NCBI GenBank assembly: GCA_025997155.1
Contig: BNUF01000014.1
Span: 1-26,616, forward strand
Origin: Clostridia bacterium
Lineage (GTDB): Bacteria > Bacillota > Clostridia > Lachnospirales > WQUN01
Direction: 5' to 3'
Length of the DNA: 26,616 nt
A program made the position numbers and the translations under genes. Under the pieces are notes generated by a model. It searched no databases and had not been told where the DNA came from. It saw only the letters and a list, made by a program, of their open reading frames with translations. Of this stretch, positions 1 to 7,108 are shown piece by piece; the first letter of the stretch is position 1; the number at the start of each line of letters is the position of its first letter.

Positions 1-116
1 CCTTTGCTTGGATGAACAACTCCAGACGATTATCAAAAGACTATGAAATATCCAAAACATCTTCTGAAAATATGGCTATAATCTCTAATTTATCAACACT
101 TTTAAGACGTTTTTGA
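1..116 (+). pseudogene. IS5-family transposase, C-terminal end (partial at window edge)
   Basis: The frame starting at base 3 encodes 37 residues and ends with TGA at 114-116. It includes the stretch NNSRRLSKDYE, which is the hallmark tail of IS5-type DDE transposases (usual form RRLxKDYE), followed by a short helical tail ending in LLRRF. The rest of the gene lies left of the window, so it is not known whether the element is intact. Immediately after the stop, TTTTTGAACACGGGTTC (110-126) has the look of the right terminal inverted repeat of such elements and is followed by TTA, a plausible target duplication. The family call rests on my recognition of the motif; the exact element end is inferred. 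Confidence 0.78.
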
Positions 117-129
117 ACACGGGTTCTTA
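110..129. repeat. Probable right terminal inverted repeat of the IS5-type element
   Basis: The stop codon of the transposase fragment lies inside TTTTTGAACACGGGTTC, and unrelated DNA with an IS110-type reading frame begins just beyond. IS5-type elements commonly end a few bases past the transposase stop. The left end is outside the window, so the repeat cannot be paired. Confidence 0.45.
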
Positions 130-134
130 CATAA

Positions 135-163
135 ATTATAACACATATTGGTAATGTTGTCAA
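135..163 (-). promoter_or_regulatory. Consensus sigma-A promoter reading leftward, with a dyad over the -35
   Basis: On the minus strand TTGACA (158-163) is followed by a 17-base spacer and TATAAT (135-140), a perfect match in sequence and spacing. An imperfect dyad surrounds the -35: GTAATGTTGTCA at 151-162 and TGACATTAC at 172-180, which pair except for a two-base bulge. Transcription would run into the IS5-type fragment in antisense. No minus-strand gene is visible downstream within the window. It may be the promoter of a gene separated from it by the IS, or a chance product of the IS junction. Confidence 0.6.
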
Positions 164-170
164 CTTATTT

Positions 171-320
171 ATGACATTACCCGCTCTTTCTGTTTATTAT
201 CAATCCTTGCGTGAACGCGGAAAGCATCATTTAGTCGCGGTCGGCGCGGTCGCTCGTAAAATGTGTAACATTGTTTTTGCTGTCCTAAGAGACAACAAGC
301 CTTATCAACCTAAACTCTGA
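171..320 (+). pseudogene. IS110-family transposase, C-terminal fragment
   Basis: The frame ending at TGA 318-320 encodes a tail containing YYQSLRERGK, then VAVGAVARKM, then FAVLRDNKPYQ. This is the typical C-terminus of IS110/IS116/IS902 transposases (usual form YYxRLRxRGKPHKxAxxAxARKL...LRDxxPY). The frame stays open only back to 135, so about 45-50 residues of a protein normally near 400 aa remain. The N-terminal DEDD domain is absent, so this is a dead remnant. It lies directly behind the end of the IS5-type element, which may have inserted into or beside it. Confidence 0.8.
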
Positions 321-521
321 TTAGCTTGCTCATTTTTTACACATACATTTTGTCACTCGCCTTTTCTATGTCATTAGGTCTTTTTTTCGTGTTATTTTTT
401 CATTTCTGTGGTTTTTGCTTTTTTACTAAAATTTTTTTAAGTTACCTATTGACTTTTAATAGCTGGTCTTCCTCGTCAATTTCATCAAGTTCATACCCCA
501 ACATTACCCGCACGCACCCCC
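321..521. other. Gene-poor T-rich stretch
   Basis: This stretch is strongly T-rich on the plus strand. A plus-strand open frame here (326-559) is low-complexity Phe/Ser and has no ribosome site, so I do not accept it. On the minus strand a 20-codon frame (504 down to 442) reads acidic (LDEIDEEDQLL). It could be a scrap of the prophage module but is too short to support. Confidence 0.3.
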
Positions 522-1191
522 TCACACCTTCTTCTTGGCGTACGCCTCAAGCCCACTAACGTCCTTCTTTAACCGCCGCCATATCCTCTTTAAGACCCTC
601 GACAGCCTCAGCTAACGCCGCCAAACCCGACCCAAACTCCGACTTATAAAGTGCCATATGAATCGCGTCGTTCAAGTCCGCAATCGTCGCGTTCTCATAC
701 TCCCCGATTCGGCTCTCCACCTCCCGCACAACCCCGATGCTCATTTCCCCGAAAACCCCATCTCCGCCTGGACGTGTTGGGGTATCGCCCCGTAAAACTG
801 CTCCACATTCGCCACGACTGGCGCGTTCCCGCCCGACCTCTCGGATACGCTGTATTTGCCCGTTTTTCGTATAGATGGCAAAACCTCCGAGCAAACCCAC
901 CGCTTGAACTCCCGCGCCTTCGGGAGTTTCGACCCCATTATCAAGGAATATACACCCGATTTGTTTATCAAGGTGACCTCAGTGTCTTTGTATGTCATTT
1001 TGCCGTTTTTGTCCACTGAGCTACTGTTTTAGGATGTCATCTTTGTCAATGTGTTGTTGTAATGCGTTGTAGGTATTTGAATATCCCGATATTTCCGTCA
1101 CATCTTTCCCGACAAATCACGACGCACCCTCAATTTCCAACACCATAACCGCGCCAAACTCTTCTTTCTCAAAAATTTTCAACTCGTTCAA
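522..1191 (-). pseudogene. BRO-N family prophage antirepressor, broken by stops and frameshifts
   Basis: Reading leftward from a TTG at 1191 (AAAGGAG lies just upstream) the frame gives NELKIFEKEEFGAV, a BRO-N start. An in-frame TGA at 1117-1119 falls exactly where the family has Trp (usual PWFVGKDV; here S-stop-FVGKDV). The frame then continues through GYSNTYNALQQHIDKDD to TAG at 1021-1023. The next piece is one frame away (1016 to 741): TLINKSGVYSLIMGSKLPKA and FKRWVCSEVLPSIRKTGKY, the conserved core of BRO-N. A further shift near 745-760 leads to a C-terminal helical part (744 to 556). One more shift near 560-575 would extend it to a TGA at 522-524 with tail GLEAYAKKKV. The family is a DNA-binding antirepressor of temperate phages. 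At least one nonsense change and two frameshifts make it non-functional as a full protein. The 744 piece starts with ATG overlapping the previous stop (ATGA), so a coupled small protein is a remote alternative. Confidence 0.82.
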
Positions 1192-1257
1192 AAGTTTTTC
1201 AACTCCTTTTTAATTCCCGTTTAACTCCGTTTAATTTTTGTTCAACTCTCCTAAAAA

Positions 1258-1434
1258 TCAGACTATATTTTCCGACAACCCCATAATCTTTTTTATATAT
1301 TTCCGCCCCAACTTTCGCCCGTGCATTATCCGGCTTAAATAATTATCGTCCGCACCCACAGCTTCCGTAAATTCGGCTATGGTAATTCCTCTATCTATCG
1401 TGTAATTCTTGATTTCTCTCCCAAAAGGAGTCAA
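1258..1434 (-). CDS. Small phage-type helix-turn-helix protein
   Basis: The product is about 58 aa from TTG at 1434: TPFGREIKNYTIDRGIT, then FTEAVGADDNYLSRIMHGRK, then YIKKIMGL. The pattern of two helices around a turn and a recognition helix (NYLSRIMHG) is that of very small XRE-like regulators found in Firmicute prophages, which often begin with xPFGxxI. The frame is open to 1473 (TTG), but I prefer 1434 because AAGGGG lies about 12 bases upstream and because of the family start. It lies upstream of the antirepressor remnant in the same direction and is divergent from the regulator at 1691. It is probably a Cro-like or accessory repressor; the target is unknown. Confidence 0.6.
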   Translation of the reverse strand: MTPFGREIKNYTIDRGITIAEFTEAVGADDNYLSRIMHGRKLGRKYIKKIMGLSENIV

Positions 1435-1517
1435 ACCCTTGTTGCACCCCTTCACAATACACGTCACCCCCAACTACTCTATATTTCGTCCACACACCTC
1501 ATAAATACATGGGTTTT

Positions 1518-1540
1518 CGCGTTATCTCATAACTAACGCG
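1518..1540. promoter_or_regulatory. Nested dyad in the divergent regulator interval (candidate operator)
   Basis: CGCGTTA (1518-1524) and TAACGCG (1534-1540) form a perfect 7-bp inverted repeat. A second dyad, GTTAT (1521-1525) and ATAAC (1529-1533), is nested inside it. The site is between two divergent helix-turn-helix genes, where a repressor would be expected to bind. That it is an operator is inference. Confidence 0.45.
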
Positions 1541-1618
1541 ACTTTTTTACGACTTTTAACTCACACGCTTTTATGATAATATTGAGATACATTTTTGTTC
1601 CTTGTTATGTTTATTATT

Positions 1619-1671
1619 ATAATTCGTATTTTGAAGATTATTAATAGGTTTTTTCGCAAAATACGAATTAT
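1619..1671. repeat. 15-bp perfect inverted repeat ahead of the XRE gene
   Basis: ATAATTCGTATTTTG (1619-1633) is repeated inverted as CAAAATACGAATTAT (1657-1671) across a 23-base spacer. It ends 19 bases before the ATG of the downstream regulator, and the right arm runs into TTTTTTT and then the ribosome site GAGAGG. It could be an autoregulatory operator or an RNA hairpin (AT-rich stem plus U-run) acting as an attenuator. Confidence 0.7.
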
Positions 1672-1690
1672 TTTTTTGAGAGGCGTTTTT

Positions 1691-1948
1691 ATGGGAGACA
1701 TAATTACAAGAATTTTAGATTTAATCGATATCCATAACATCACGGCGAAAGAATTAACCGAAAAGCTACACTTAAACAAAACCTCAATATCAGACTGGAA
1801 ATCTGGGCGAATTAAGCCCTCAACCGAAGTTTTGATTCGTATTTCGCAACTTTTCGACATTGACTTGAAATGGCTTCTCCTCCAAAACTTCCGCGAAATG
1901 AACAAATACCAAAAACGCGAAATGCTAAACGAATCGGCTATGTATTGA
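1691..1948 (+). CDS. XRE-family transcriptional regulator (prophage-type)
   Basis: The product is 85 aa. ATG at 1691 follows GAGAGG after a suitable gap; the frame is open further upstream, but that part is hydrophobic noise over the inverted repeat. The helix-turn-helix spans about residues 4-64: LDLIDIHNITAKELTEKL, then NKTSISDWKSGRIKPS, then LIRISQLFDIDLKWLL. This is a textbook lambda-repressor-like domain with the recognition helix around TSISDWKSG. The remaining ~20 residues are polar with no sensor domain. It is divergent from the small regulator at 1258-1434 and close to the dyads, so autoregulation is likely. It is probably the surviving CI-like member of a degraded prophage switch, although a housekeeping role cannot be excluded. 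Confidence 0.82.
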   Translation: MGDIITRILDLIDIHNITAKELTEKLHLNKTSISDWKSGRIKPSTEVLIRISQLFDIDLKWLLLQNFREMNKYQKREMLNESAMY

Positions 1949-2303
1949 AAGAACACAATAAAAAAGCGGTATCCTCGAACAACGCCAACTCTCCGACTAT
2001 TTCCGCTAAAACCTCCCTAACCCACGCCGCGTCCGAATCAAGGGCTTAATTTTTATACCCTTTTCCGAGAACATTTTACCCCCTTTCCCACTCACCGTGC
2101 CGAATCATCCCCCAGACTCAGTACTTTCCACCATGCCCAAAACCCCAACTCTCCCATTTCCCCATGGCTCCCCTCTACAAAATCCGCACCAAAAACAAAA
2201 ATATTGCACAACCAAAAAAATAAACCCCGCCATTTCGGGATTTCGCGGGATTTTTCGGTTTTTTTCACTTTCGCGGTTTTTTGGTTCTTGTTGCGGTTTT
2301 ACA
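1949..2303. other. Gene-poor C-rich stretch, probably decayed DNA
   Basis: The plus strand is pyrimidine-rich from about 2080 to 2180. Several short frames are open on both strands because stops are rare in such composition, but none has both a ribosome site and a recognisable product. On the minus strand AAAGGGGG precedes an ATG at 2074 that opens 22 codons to 2006, and another frame (about 2205-2095) is Trp/Gly-rich. These may be fragments of phage genes. A hairpin at 2226-2249 and the dprA promoter close the stretch. Confidence 0.35.
2226..2263 (+). terminator. Terminator-like hairpin before dprA
   Basis: CCCGC (2226-2230) pairs with GCGGG (2245-2249) across a 14-base loop, followed by ATTTTTCGG and a T-run. 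It would insulate dprA from transcription coming from the XRE regulator. The stem is short, so efficiency is doubtful. Confidence 0.4.
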
Positions 2304-2331
2304 TTGACATATATTGAAATATGTTTATAAT
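2304..2331 (+). promoter_or_regulatory. Consensus sigma-A promoter of dprA-topA
   Basis: TTGACA (2304-2309) and TATAAT (2326-2331) are both perfect hexamers with a 16-base spacer. The expected start of transcription is near 2338, some 25 bases before the dprA start codon. Confidence 0.85.
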
Positions 2332-2362
2332 GAAGGTTGACGCTTGTTGAGGGGTTTTATTT

Positions 2363-3451
2363 TTGAGTGACTTAAATTTTACAGAAATTAACATATGGCT
2401 TTCTTGGTTTGAGGGAATCGGCTCGTTACGCTTGTTGAATCTTTTGGATAGTTTTGACAATCCTGCCAAGATATGGTATGCCAATGTGCCTTATCTTATG
2501 AGAAACGGGGGCTTTAGCGAAGATTTGGCGAAAAAAGTCGTTTCTCGCCGAAACATTGACGACTTACGCTCTTACATAAAAAATATGGAGCAAAAAAATA
2601 TTTCGTGCGTGACGATACGGGACGAGAAATATCCCGCTCTTTTGCGCCAAATAGACAACCCGCCTGTATTACTGTATGTTTTGGGGGAAATTCCCGACGA
2701 CGGCGCGAAAAAAGTAAGCATAATAGGTTCGAGAATAAGTACGGAATACGGACGGAACACGGCGTATAAGCTTTCATATGAGTTGGCGCAAAACGGGGTG
2801 ACTGTCGTAAGCGGAATGGCGAAAGGGATTGACGCTGTTGCCCACAAGGGAGCTATCGAGGGCGGCGGCAAGACAATCGCCGTTTTGGGGTGCGGGCTTG
2901 ATATCTGCTACCCCGCCGAAAACTTACACCTCAGAAACAATATACCATCGAGCGGCTGCGTTATTTCGGAATATCCCTTGGGCAGTCCTCCCGACAAGTA
3001 TCATTTCCCGGCGCGGAATCGGATTATCAGCGGGTTGTCGCTCGCGACCGTCGTTATCGAGGCGGGAGAAAGAAGCGGCACGCTTATCACGGCGGGGCTT
3101 GCCGCCGACCAAGGGCGCGACGTGCTTGCCGTCCCCGGGAACATTACAAACCCGAAAAGCAACGGTACGAACGCGCTCTTACGCGACGGAGCGGGGCTTG
3201 TGCTAAACTGTAAAGACGTTTTAGACGCAATCGGGATAAATTCCCCCTACAACGTTCCCGCGCCGCCAAAGACGCTTACGGACAAAGAACGCGCCGTGTA
3301 TGAGATTATAACGGACGCGCCGCTCACCTGTGATAAAATCGTTCTCGCGGCGGGTTTGCCTTTCGGGGAGATTTTTGAGATTCTGATACTGCTAGAAACT
3401 AAAAAATACATTAAAAAAATACCCGGTAACAAATATGTACGGTTTATATAA
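2363..3451 (+). CDS. dprA: DNA processing protein DprA/Smf
   Basis: The product is 362 aa, the usual family length. DprA binds incoming single-stranded DNA and loads RecA during natural transformation; many non-competent bacteria also keep it. The N-terminus has a helix-hairpin-helix-like part (about 18-30, IGSLRLLNLL). The Rossmann-type DprA domain spans about 80-285, with GSR at 122-124, SGMAKGID around 150-157, GCGLDICYP, FPARNRIISGLS at 215-226 and EAGERSGTLITA. A C-terminal winged helix (about 304-360) carries LTDKERAVYEII. The start is TTG at 2363, preceded by GAGGGG eight bases upstream; no ATG fits better. It is 26 bases upstream of topA, a neighbour pair common in Firmicutes, and very likely shares its consensus promoter. 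Confidence 0.95.
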   Translation: MSDLNFTEINIWLSWFEGIGSLRLLNLLDSFDNPAKIWYANVPYLMRNGGFSEDLAKKVVSRRNIDDLRSYIKNMEQKNISCVTIRDEKYPALLRQIDNPPVLLYVLGEIPDDGAKKVSIIGSRISTEYGRNTAYKLSYELAQNGVTVVSGMAKGIDAVAHKGAIEGGGKTIAVLGCGLDICYPAENLHLRNNIPSSGCVISEYPLGSPPDKYHFPARNRIISGLSLATVVIEAGERSGTLITAGLAADQGRDVLAVPGNITNPKSNGTNALLRDGAGLVLNCKDVLDAIGINSPYNVPAPPKTLTDKERAVYEIITDAPLTCDKIVLAAGLPFGEIFEILILLETKKYIKKIPGNKYVRFI

Positions 3452-3477
3452 TTCGGTTTATCGAAAGGAATATTGTT

Positions 3478-5553
3478 ATGGCAAAAAAATTAGTTATTGT
3501 GGAATCACCGACAAAGGCGAAAACTTTGAAAAAATTTCTCGGCAGCTCCTACAAAATCGAGGCGTCCGTGGGACACGTCCGCGACTTACCGAAAAGCGAA
3601 CTCGGAATAGACATTGAGAACGATTTTGAGCCGAAATATATCACGATTCGCGGCAAGGGCGAAATTTTGGCGAAACTTCGTAAGGAAGTCAAAACCGCCG
3701 ACAAAGTATATCTCGCTACTGACCCCGACCGCGAAGGTGAAGCGATTTCGTGGCATCTTAAGACCGCGCTGAAACTCGAAAACGCGTATCGGATAACGTT
3801 TAACGAGATAACCGAGACGGCAGTAAAAAAGTCGATTACGGAGGCAAGGCAGATTGATATGAACCTTGTGAACGCGCAGCAGGCAAGACGCGCGCTTGAC
3901 AGGATTGTCGGGTATAAAATCAGCCCTCTTCTTTGGAAAAAGGTACGCAAACGTTTGAGTGCGGGGCGGGTACAGTCTGTGGGGCTTAAGATTATCTGCA
4001 CGCGTGAGGAAGAAATTGACAATTTTGTTCAGGAGGAATACTGGACGATTGACGCTGCGCTCAAAACCGCGGCGAACGATGTTTTTACGGCACACGTTCA
4101 TTATATAGGCGACGAAAAATTGGAACTTAAGAACGAATCGGAGACGAAAAAAGTTATCGCGAAACTTAAAAAAGCCGATTTCAAGGTGAGTGAAATCAAA
4201 ATCGGACAGCGTACAAAAAAGCCGTCGCCGCCCTTTACCACAAGCACACTTCAACAGGAAGCGTCTAAGCTTCTGGGGTTCGCGACGAACAAGACGATGC
4301 TCTTGGCGCAGCAGTTGTACGAGGGCGTGGACGTGGCGGGACTCGGCACGATTGGGCTTGTTTCGTATATACGCACGGACTCCGTTCGCGTGTCGGACGA
4401 GGCAAGAGACACGGCGGCGGAGTATGTCAAAAAGAACATAGGCGAAAAGTACCTCCCGAAAGAACGCGTCGTGTATAAGTCAAAAGGGCGTTCGCAGGAC
4501 GCGCACGAGGCAATCCACCCGACATATCTGGACAAAACGCCCGAGGAACTCAAGGCGCAGTTGTCGCGTGACCAATACAAATTATACAAACTCATATGGG
4601 AACGATTTGTCGCAAGCGAGATGCTCCCCGCGATTTATGACACGATTTCCGTAAAGATAGGCGCGGGAGAATACGGCTTACGCGCCTCGGGGAACACCCT
4701 CAATTTTGACGGCTATCTCGCGGTATATAATAAAAACGAGACAGACACCGAAAAAGACGTCAAAATGCCGTTCCTTAACAAGGACGACCTTTTGACGCTG
4801 AAGGATTGCGACGGGGCGCAGCATTTCACGCAACCCCCCGCAAGGTACTCCGAGGCGGCGTTGGTCAAAACCCTTGAGGATTTGGGGATAGGGCGGCCTA
4901 GCACCTACTCCGCGATTATATCGACTTTGCTTGCGCGGGGATACATCACCAAGGAAGCCAAAGTGCTTTATCCGACTGAACTCGGGAATATCATCGACAA
5001 CATTATGGAGGATAATTTTCGGGACGTTATAAACATTGGGTTCACGGCGAATATGGAAAACGAACTCGACAAGGTAGAGGACGGCAAAACCGACTGGAAA
5101 GACGTTCTGCGCGGGTTCTACCCCGATTTTGAAAAGAAAATCGAGGAGGCGGCGGAAAGAATCGGGGATATTGAGATTGCCGACGAGGTAACCGACGTTA
5201 TCTGCGAAAATTGCGGGCGTAATATGGTCGTGAAATTCGGGAAATACGGCAAATTTTTGGCTTGCCCGGGATTCCCCGAGTGCCGCAACGCGAAACCGTT
5301 TTTTGAGGACACGGGGGTTGTATGCCCGAAATGCGGCGACGCCAACGTCGTCATACGCAAAACCAAAAAAGGCCGCCCGTACTATGGGTGCGGGAACAAC
5401 CCTGAATGTGACTTCCTTTCGTGGAATATGCCGACAGGCGAACAATGCCCCGATTGCGGCGAGTACCTTGTCGTCAAAGGCAAAAAAACGCCGAAAGTCG
5501 TTTGCTCAAAACAGGGCTGCTCCTTTACGAAGGACTATTTGTCCGATAAATAG
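3478..5553 (+). CDS. topA: DNA topoisomerase I (type IA)
   Basis: The product is 691 aa. It relaxes negatively supercoiled DNA through a 5'-phosphotyrosyl intermediate. The TOPRIM domain has catalytic Glu9 (VIVESPTKA) and the acidic triad TDPDREGE (Asp82, Asp84, Glu86). The active-site Tyr297 lies in SYIRTDS. Three zinc-ribbon units close the protein: Cys576/579/596/602, a second starting at CPKC near 616, and a third starting at CPDC near 657. ATG at 3478 follows GAAAGGAA. The gene is 26 bases after dprA and probably co-transcribed. Its last 19 bases overlap the end of the convergent gene at 5535-6476, and no separate terminator is visible between them. Confidence 0.97.
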   Translation: MAKKLVIVESPTKAKTLKKFLGSSYKIEASVGHVRDLPKSELGIDIENDFEPKYITIRGKGEILAKLRKEVKTADKVYLATDPDREGEAISWHLKTALKLENAYRITFNEITETAVKKSITEARQIDMNLVNAQQARRALDRIVGYKISPLLWKKVRKRLSAGRVQSVGLKIICTREEEIDNFVQEEYWTIDAALKTAANDVFTAHVHYIGDEKLELKNESETKKVIAKLKKADFKVSEIKIGQRTKKPSPPFTTSTLQQEASKLLGFATNKTMLLAQQLYEGVDVAGLGTIGLVSYIRTDSVRVSDEARDTAAEYVKKNIGEKYLPKERVVYKSKGRSQDAHEAIHPTYLDKTPEELKAQLSRDQYKLYKLIWERFVASEMLPAIYDTISVKIGAGEYGLRASGNTLNFDGYLAVYNKNETDTEKDVKMPFLNKDDLLTLKDCDGAQHFTQPPARYSEAALVKTLEDLGIGRPSTYSAIISTLLARGYITKEAKVLYPTELGNIIDNIMEDNFRDVINIGFTANMENELDKVEDGKTDWKDVLRGFYPDFEKKIEEAAERIGDIEIADEVTDVICENCGRNMVVKFGKYGKFLACPGFPECRNAKPFFEDTGVVCPKCGDANVVIRKTKKGRPYYGCGNNPECDFLSWNMPTGEQCPDCGEYLVVKGKKTPKVVCSKQGCSFTKDYLSDK
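5535..5553. repeat. Near-perfect palindrome holding both stop codons of a convergent gene pair
   Basis: CTATTTGTCCGATAAATAG reads almost identically on the two strands (complement CTATTTATCGGACAAATAG). Its two ends are the TAG stops of topA and of the opposing gene, and both proteins therefore end in YLSDK. The overlap of the two genes is exactly this palindrome. Confidence 0.9.
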
Positions 5554-6476
5554 CTCTTCGTCCGCCAACCGTATTCGGCTATGATTTGCAGCGCCCTTTC
5601 TTTCGGCATAATAGCCGTTGCGGCGGCAACCGCCTTTTGGGCGGCGATTCCGTAAGCAAACAGGCGTTCATACGGGAACAGGCAGTAAACTTTGAAGGTG
5701 TAACTGAATTTGTCTTTACCAAAAACCTCCGTGATTTCACGCGGGGTTTTTTTGACGTATTCGTAAAAAGGCGTGTCCCAATAGTTCTCGTCGCCGAATT
5801 TCGACGTAACTTCCCTTATAAGCGGGATAAGCGCGTCATGTGCGTTGCTATCGTCCGCGGCGGTGTCGTAGAAAGAGAAAAAGTTGGCTGAAAGTAAGTC
5901 GCCCACAACAAACTTTTCGCCGCCAACCGTATCCACAAACACTAAATCCGCCCCTTTCCCTAAATCCGCCGCCCGCGCCGCCTCAAGCGTGCCGTTTAGA
6001 CATTCCGCTCCCCCCAACGCCCCGATTGCCGCCAACAGCGACTCCGCGTGTACGCGGTTTTCCGCGTCCTTAAACCACTCTGTCAAGTTCAGGTAAATCT
6101 CCTGCCCCGCCAGTTTCGCGCCGGCATACCAATCGGTTTTGCGTTTTTCGTAAACGGCGGCGAACATAGCGTCGTCCTGCGGGCGTTCGGGGTTATTCGG
6201 CAAATATTCTTTCTTCAATTCACCGCATTCATACCCCTGAACGGAAAACGGCATATAAGCTAGCAAATACATTTTTTTCAAGTTCTCGCGCTGACGGGAC
6301 TGAATGACTTTTGGGTGTTTGTTAAGCAATGCCAACCCGAAAAAAAAGATTGCGCAAAGAATATGAGCCGCGAATTCCCACAGGATGCCGTCAGCCAGTT
6401 CCTTAGCCGCGAGCAGAAGAGACAACAACCCGAAGATGACAAGACCTACCATTGTTCTTTTTTTATTTTTTTTCAT
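5535..6476 (-). CDS. Unrecognised membrane-anchored protein, 313 aa
   Basis: I do not recognise the family. ATG at 6476 is preceded by AAAGGAT eight bases upstream. The first six residues are basic, followed by two hydrophobic segments (about 8-24 and 31-51), which suggests a two-helix membrane anchor. The remaining ~260 residues are hydrophilic and mixed alpha/beta in look, with stretches such as GGAECLNGTLEAA, DLVFVDTVGGEKFVVGD and FSYTFKVYCLFPYERLFAYG; no catalytic motif stands out. It is divergent from spmA, with only 50 bases separating the two starts. Its 3' end overlaps topA. Codon use matches the neighbours, so it looks native rather than recently acquired. Confidence 0.75.
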   Translation of the reverse strand: MKKNKKRTMVGLVIFGLLSLLLAAKELADGILWEFAAHILCAIFFFGLALLNKHPKVIQSRQRENLKKMYLLAYMPFSVQGYECGELKKEYLPNNPERPQDDAMFAAVYEKRKTDWYAGAKLAGQEIYLNLTEWFKDAENRVHAESLLAAIGALGGAECLNGTLEAARAADLGKGADLVFVDTVGGEKFVVGDLLSANFFSFYDTAADDSNAHDALIPLIREVTSKFGDENYWDTPFYEYVKKTPREITEVFGKDKFSYTFKVYCLFPYERLFAYGIAAQKAVAAATAIMPKERALQIIAEYGWRTKSYLSDK

Positions 6477-6526
6477 TGAAAGTATCCTTTCCGCATAGCA
6501 TATCAGTAGGACAAGGGGGGAGAGCG

Positions 6527-7108
6527 GTGCTTAACTTCATATGGGGCGCAATGATTTTTTTGGGTGTTTTGGTGGCGGTATTCACAGGGAAGATTCCCGA
6601 TTTGACGGGGGCGGCACTTGGGTCGGCGCAGGACGCGGTTAATTTGTGCGTCAAAATGCTCGGGATAATCTCGATGTGGACGGGGCTTATGAGTATCGCG
6701 GAGAAAGCGGGGCTTATCGGGGCGTTATCCGAAAAAATGTCGCCGCTCCTCGGGTTTTTGTTCCCCGATTTGCCGCGCAAGTCAAAAGCTGTCAAATACA
6801 TAGCGACAAATTTTATAGCGAATCTTCTGGGTATCGGGTGGGCGGCGACTCCCGCCGGGATAATGGCGATGCAGGAGATGCAAAAACTCAACCCGAAAAA
6901 GGACACGGCGACGCGCAGTATGTGTATGTTTCTTATAATCAATATGTCGTCCTTGCAGATTGTGTCGGTGAACATAGTCGCGTACCGCGCCGAATACCTT
7001 TCAAGGAATCCGTCCGAGATTATCGGCCCGGGGCTTGTGACGACGCTTATTTCGACAATCGTCGCGGTTATTTTTACGAAAATATTTGAAAAGGCTGATG
7101 CGAAATGA
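6527..7108 (+). CDS. spmA: Spore maturation protein A (nucleoside-recognition Gate domain)
   Basis: The product is 193 aa from GTG at 6527, which follows AGGGGGGAG; the longer open frame to 6452 is not family-like and lacks a ribosome site. The sequence begins LNFIWGAMIFLGV as SpmA does, and contains the Gate-domain stretch MWTGLMSIAEKAGL, the middle segment NFIANLLGIGWAATPAGIMA, and NMSSLQIVSVNIVAYR. Several hydrophobic helices indicate an inner-membrane protein. In Bacillus subtilis SpmA and SpmB are needed for dehydration of the spore core. It overlaps spmB by 4 bases (ATGA), so translation is probably coupled. It indicates a spore-forming lineage but does not prove that this organism sporulates. 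Confidence 0.93.
   Translation: MLNFIWGAMIFLGVLVAVFTGKIPDLTGAALGSAQDAVNLCVKMLGIISMWTGLMSIAEKAGLIGALSEKMSPLLGFLFPDLPRKSKAVKYIATNFIANLLGIGWAATPAGIMAMQEMQKLNPKKDTATRSMCMFLIINMSSLQIVSVNIVAYRAEYLSRNPSEIIGPGLVTTLISTIVAVIFTKIFEKADAK

Noticed and set aside
326..559. Plus-strand 77-codon frame
   Set aside because: T-rich low-complexity DNA giving Phe/Leu/Ser; no Shine-Dalgarno sequence and no neighbour support.
1021..1119. Stop-codon recoding (TGA as Trp, TAG as Gln) in this DNA
   Set aside because: All well-identified genes use TGA, TAG and TAA as true stops at the expected lengths, and the antirepressor also needs frameshifts, so decay is simpler.
3586..4254. 222-codon minus-strand frame inside topA
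   Set aside because: Antisense to the TOPRIM and catalytic parts of topA, Phe/Arg-rich, no ribosome site.
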